Assembly (NCBI GenBank): GCA_000333235.1
Contig: CAPN01000023.1
Span: 1-64,000 of the forward strand
Length of the DNA stretch: 64,000 bases
Source: Pseudoalteromonas luteoviolacea B = ATCC 29581
Lineage (GTDB): Bacteria > Pseudomonadota > Gammaproteobacteria > Enterobacterales > Alteromonadaceae
Reading direction: 5' to 3'
Shown in pieces: positions 63,570 through 64,000 of the stretch. A program made the translations under genes and the position numbers. The notes beneath the pieces were generated by a model, which was not told the origin of the DNA, made no database searches, and saw nothing but the letters and a program-made list of their open reading frames with translations. Each line of letters starts with the position of its first letter. Position 1 is the stretch's first letter.

Positions 63570-64000
63570 CTACTTGGCTTTAGCATTAAACAACAGGCTC
63601 TGTGCTTCTTGACGTTCTTTTGCGCTGTAGCCAAGGTTATTTTTTTGCATATCAAGTCCGATTAAATGCGCTAAAGCCATTTTATACGCTACGTTTTTTG
63701 CACTGTCTTCACGTGTATCGATATGTGGGATCACCCCAACCCCTTCCCAATTCGTCTTAGTAATTGGGTTTATGGCTTTTGCGGTGGGAATAGCAACGCG
63801 AAAGCCGTTAGGTAAAGGAAAATACTGCCACGGGTTTGCGCCACCTTTTGTGCGTTTACCAATGATGGTAGCGCGATTTAAATGCTTAAAGTTGTAGGCA
63901 AACTCTTCTGCTGCTGAAAAGGTTTTTTCTCCCACTAAAATGTAAAGCGGTAGGCGTGGCCGGGCTTTGTCTTTAGGCAATTGTTCACTCCAATAATCTA
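63570..64000 (-). CDS. S41-family peptidase, C-terminal part only
   Basis: The frame is open from the right window edge to TAG at 63570, about 143 residues. It reads …DYWSEQLPKDK and then LYILVGEKTFSAAEEFAYNFKHL, holding the S41 nucleophile serine, followed by NRATIIGKRTKGGANPWQYF. This is the end of a C-terminal-processing or IRBP-like peptidase. Most of the protein lies beyond the window. It is convergent with the AttH-like gene. Any signal peptide cannot be seen. Confidence 0.85.
   Translation of the reverse strand, partial: DYWSEQLPKDKARPRLPLYILVGEKTFSAAEEFAYNFKHLNRATIIGKRTKGGANPWQYFPLPNGFRVAIPTAKAINPITKTNWEGVGVIPHIDTREDSAKNVAYKMALAHLIGLDMQKNNLGYSAKERQEAQSLLFNAKAK

Overview
This 64 kb window comes from a Gram-negative marine-type gammaproteobacterium, most likely Alteromonadales and close to Pseudoalteromonas. 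This rests on the overall AT-rich composition, many outer-membrane lipoproteins and beta-barrels, a TonB receptor with a PiuC partner, TesA divergent from YbbA/YbbP as in enterics, several c-di-GMP enzymes, and large hybrid histidine kinases. The genus is inferred from gene content and was not tested by any search. I saw no tRNA or rRNA gene, no insertion sequence, prophage or CRISPR array. Coding density is high, with two long non-coding exceptions (15316-15968 and 34580-35535).

Layout. 1-3012: YbbP (cut by the left edge) and YbbA, divergent from TesA with overlapping start codons, then a DUF3293 protein. 3082-8367: a porin-like barrel, a membrane protein, a coiled-coil protein of unknown function, an EAL phosphodiesterase, a gamma-glutamylcyclotransferase-like protein and a short GlpD-like flavoenzyme. 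8516-14856: a beta-barrel plus DUF1566 lipoprotein pair, then the tight operon DUF4956 / CotH-beta-helix / VTC domain. 15969-18659: PfpI, ribbon-helix-helix protein and Dld D-lactate dehydrogenase. 18795-25582: HpaA-like lipoprotein, HD-GYP protein, MscL with SelW-like protein, NIT-domain chemoreceptor, and a LysR/VOC divergent pair. 25602-28627: an arsenic operon made of a phosphatase/ArsR fusion, a GAPDH and ArsJ. 28711-34579: peroxiredoxin-like protein, lipoprotein, pirin, glutathionyl-hydroquinone reductase and an exported KatG. 35536-40807: an exported M3 peptidase, the glutathione-dependent formaldehyde pathway (FrmA and S-formylglutathione hydrolase) and a LysR regulator. 40824-53058: DUF4097 lipoprotein, a propeller/GGDEF sensor and three histidine-kinase proteins. 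53063-58548: hydrolase, YfiF methyltransferase, ECF sigma factor with DUF6768 partner, and a Fiu-like receptor, followed by PiuC to 59239. 59351-64000: an AttEFGH-like ABC system and the end of an S41 peptidase.

The most unusual signal is not a gene. The 956-bp space between katG and the M3 peptidase carries at least nine copies, in both orientations, of an 18-nt motif GATC-N4-TTTTACTAAC, with a purine on both sides of GATC in every copy. It looks like a multi-site protein-binding array whose cores contain Dam sites. The DUF4956/CotH/VTC operon is the best candidate for a poorly described protein system, since it places a polyphosphate-polymerase fold next to a CotH-type kinase fold and a membrane protein.
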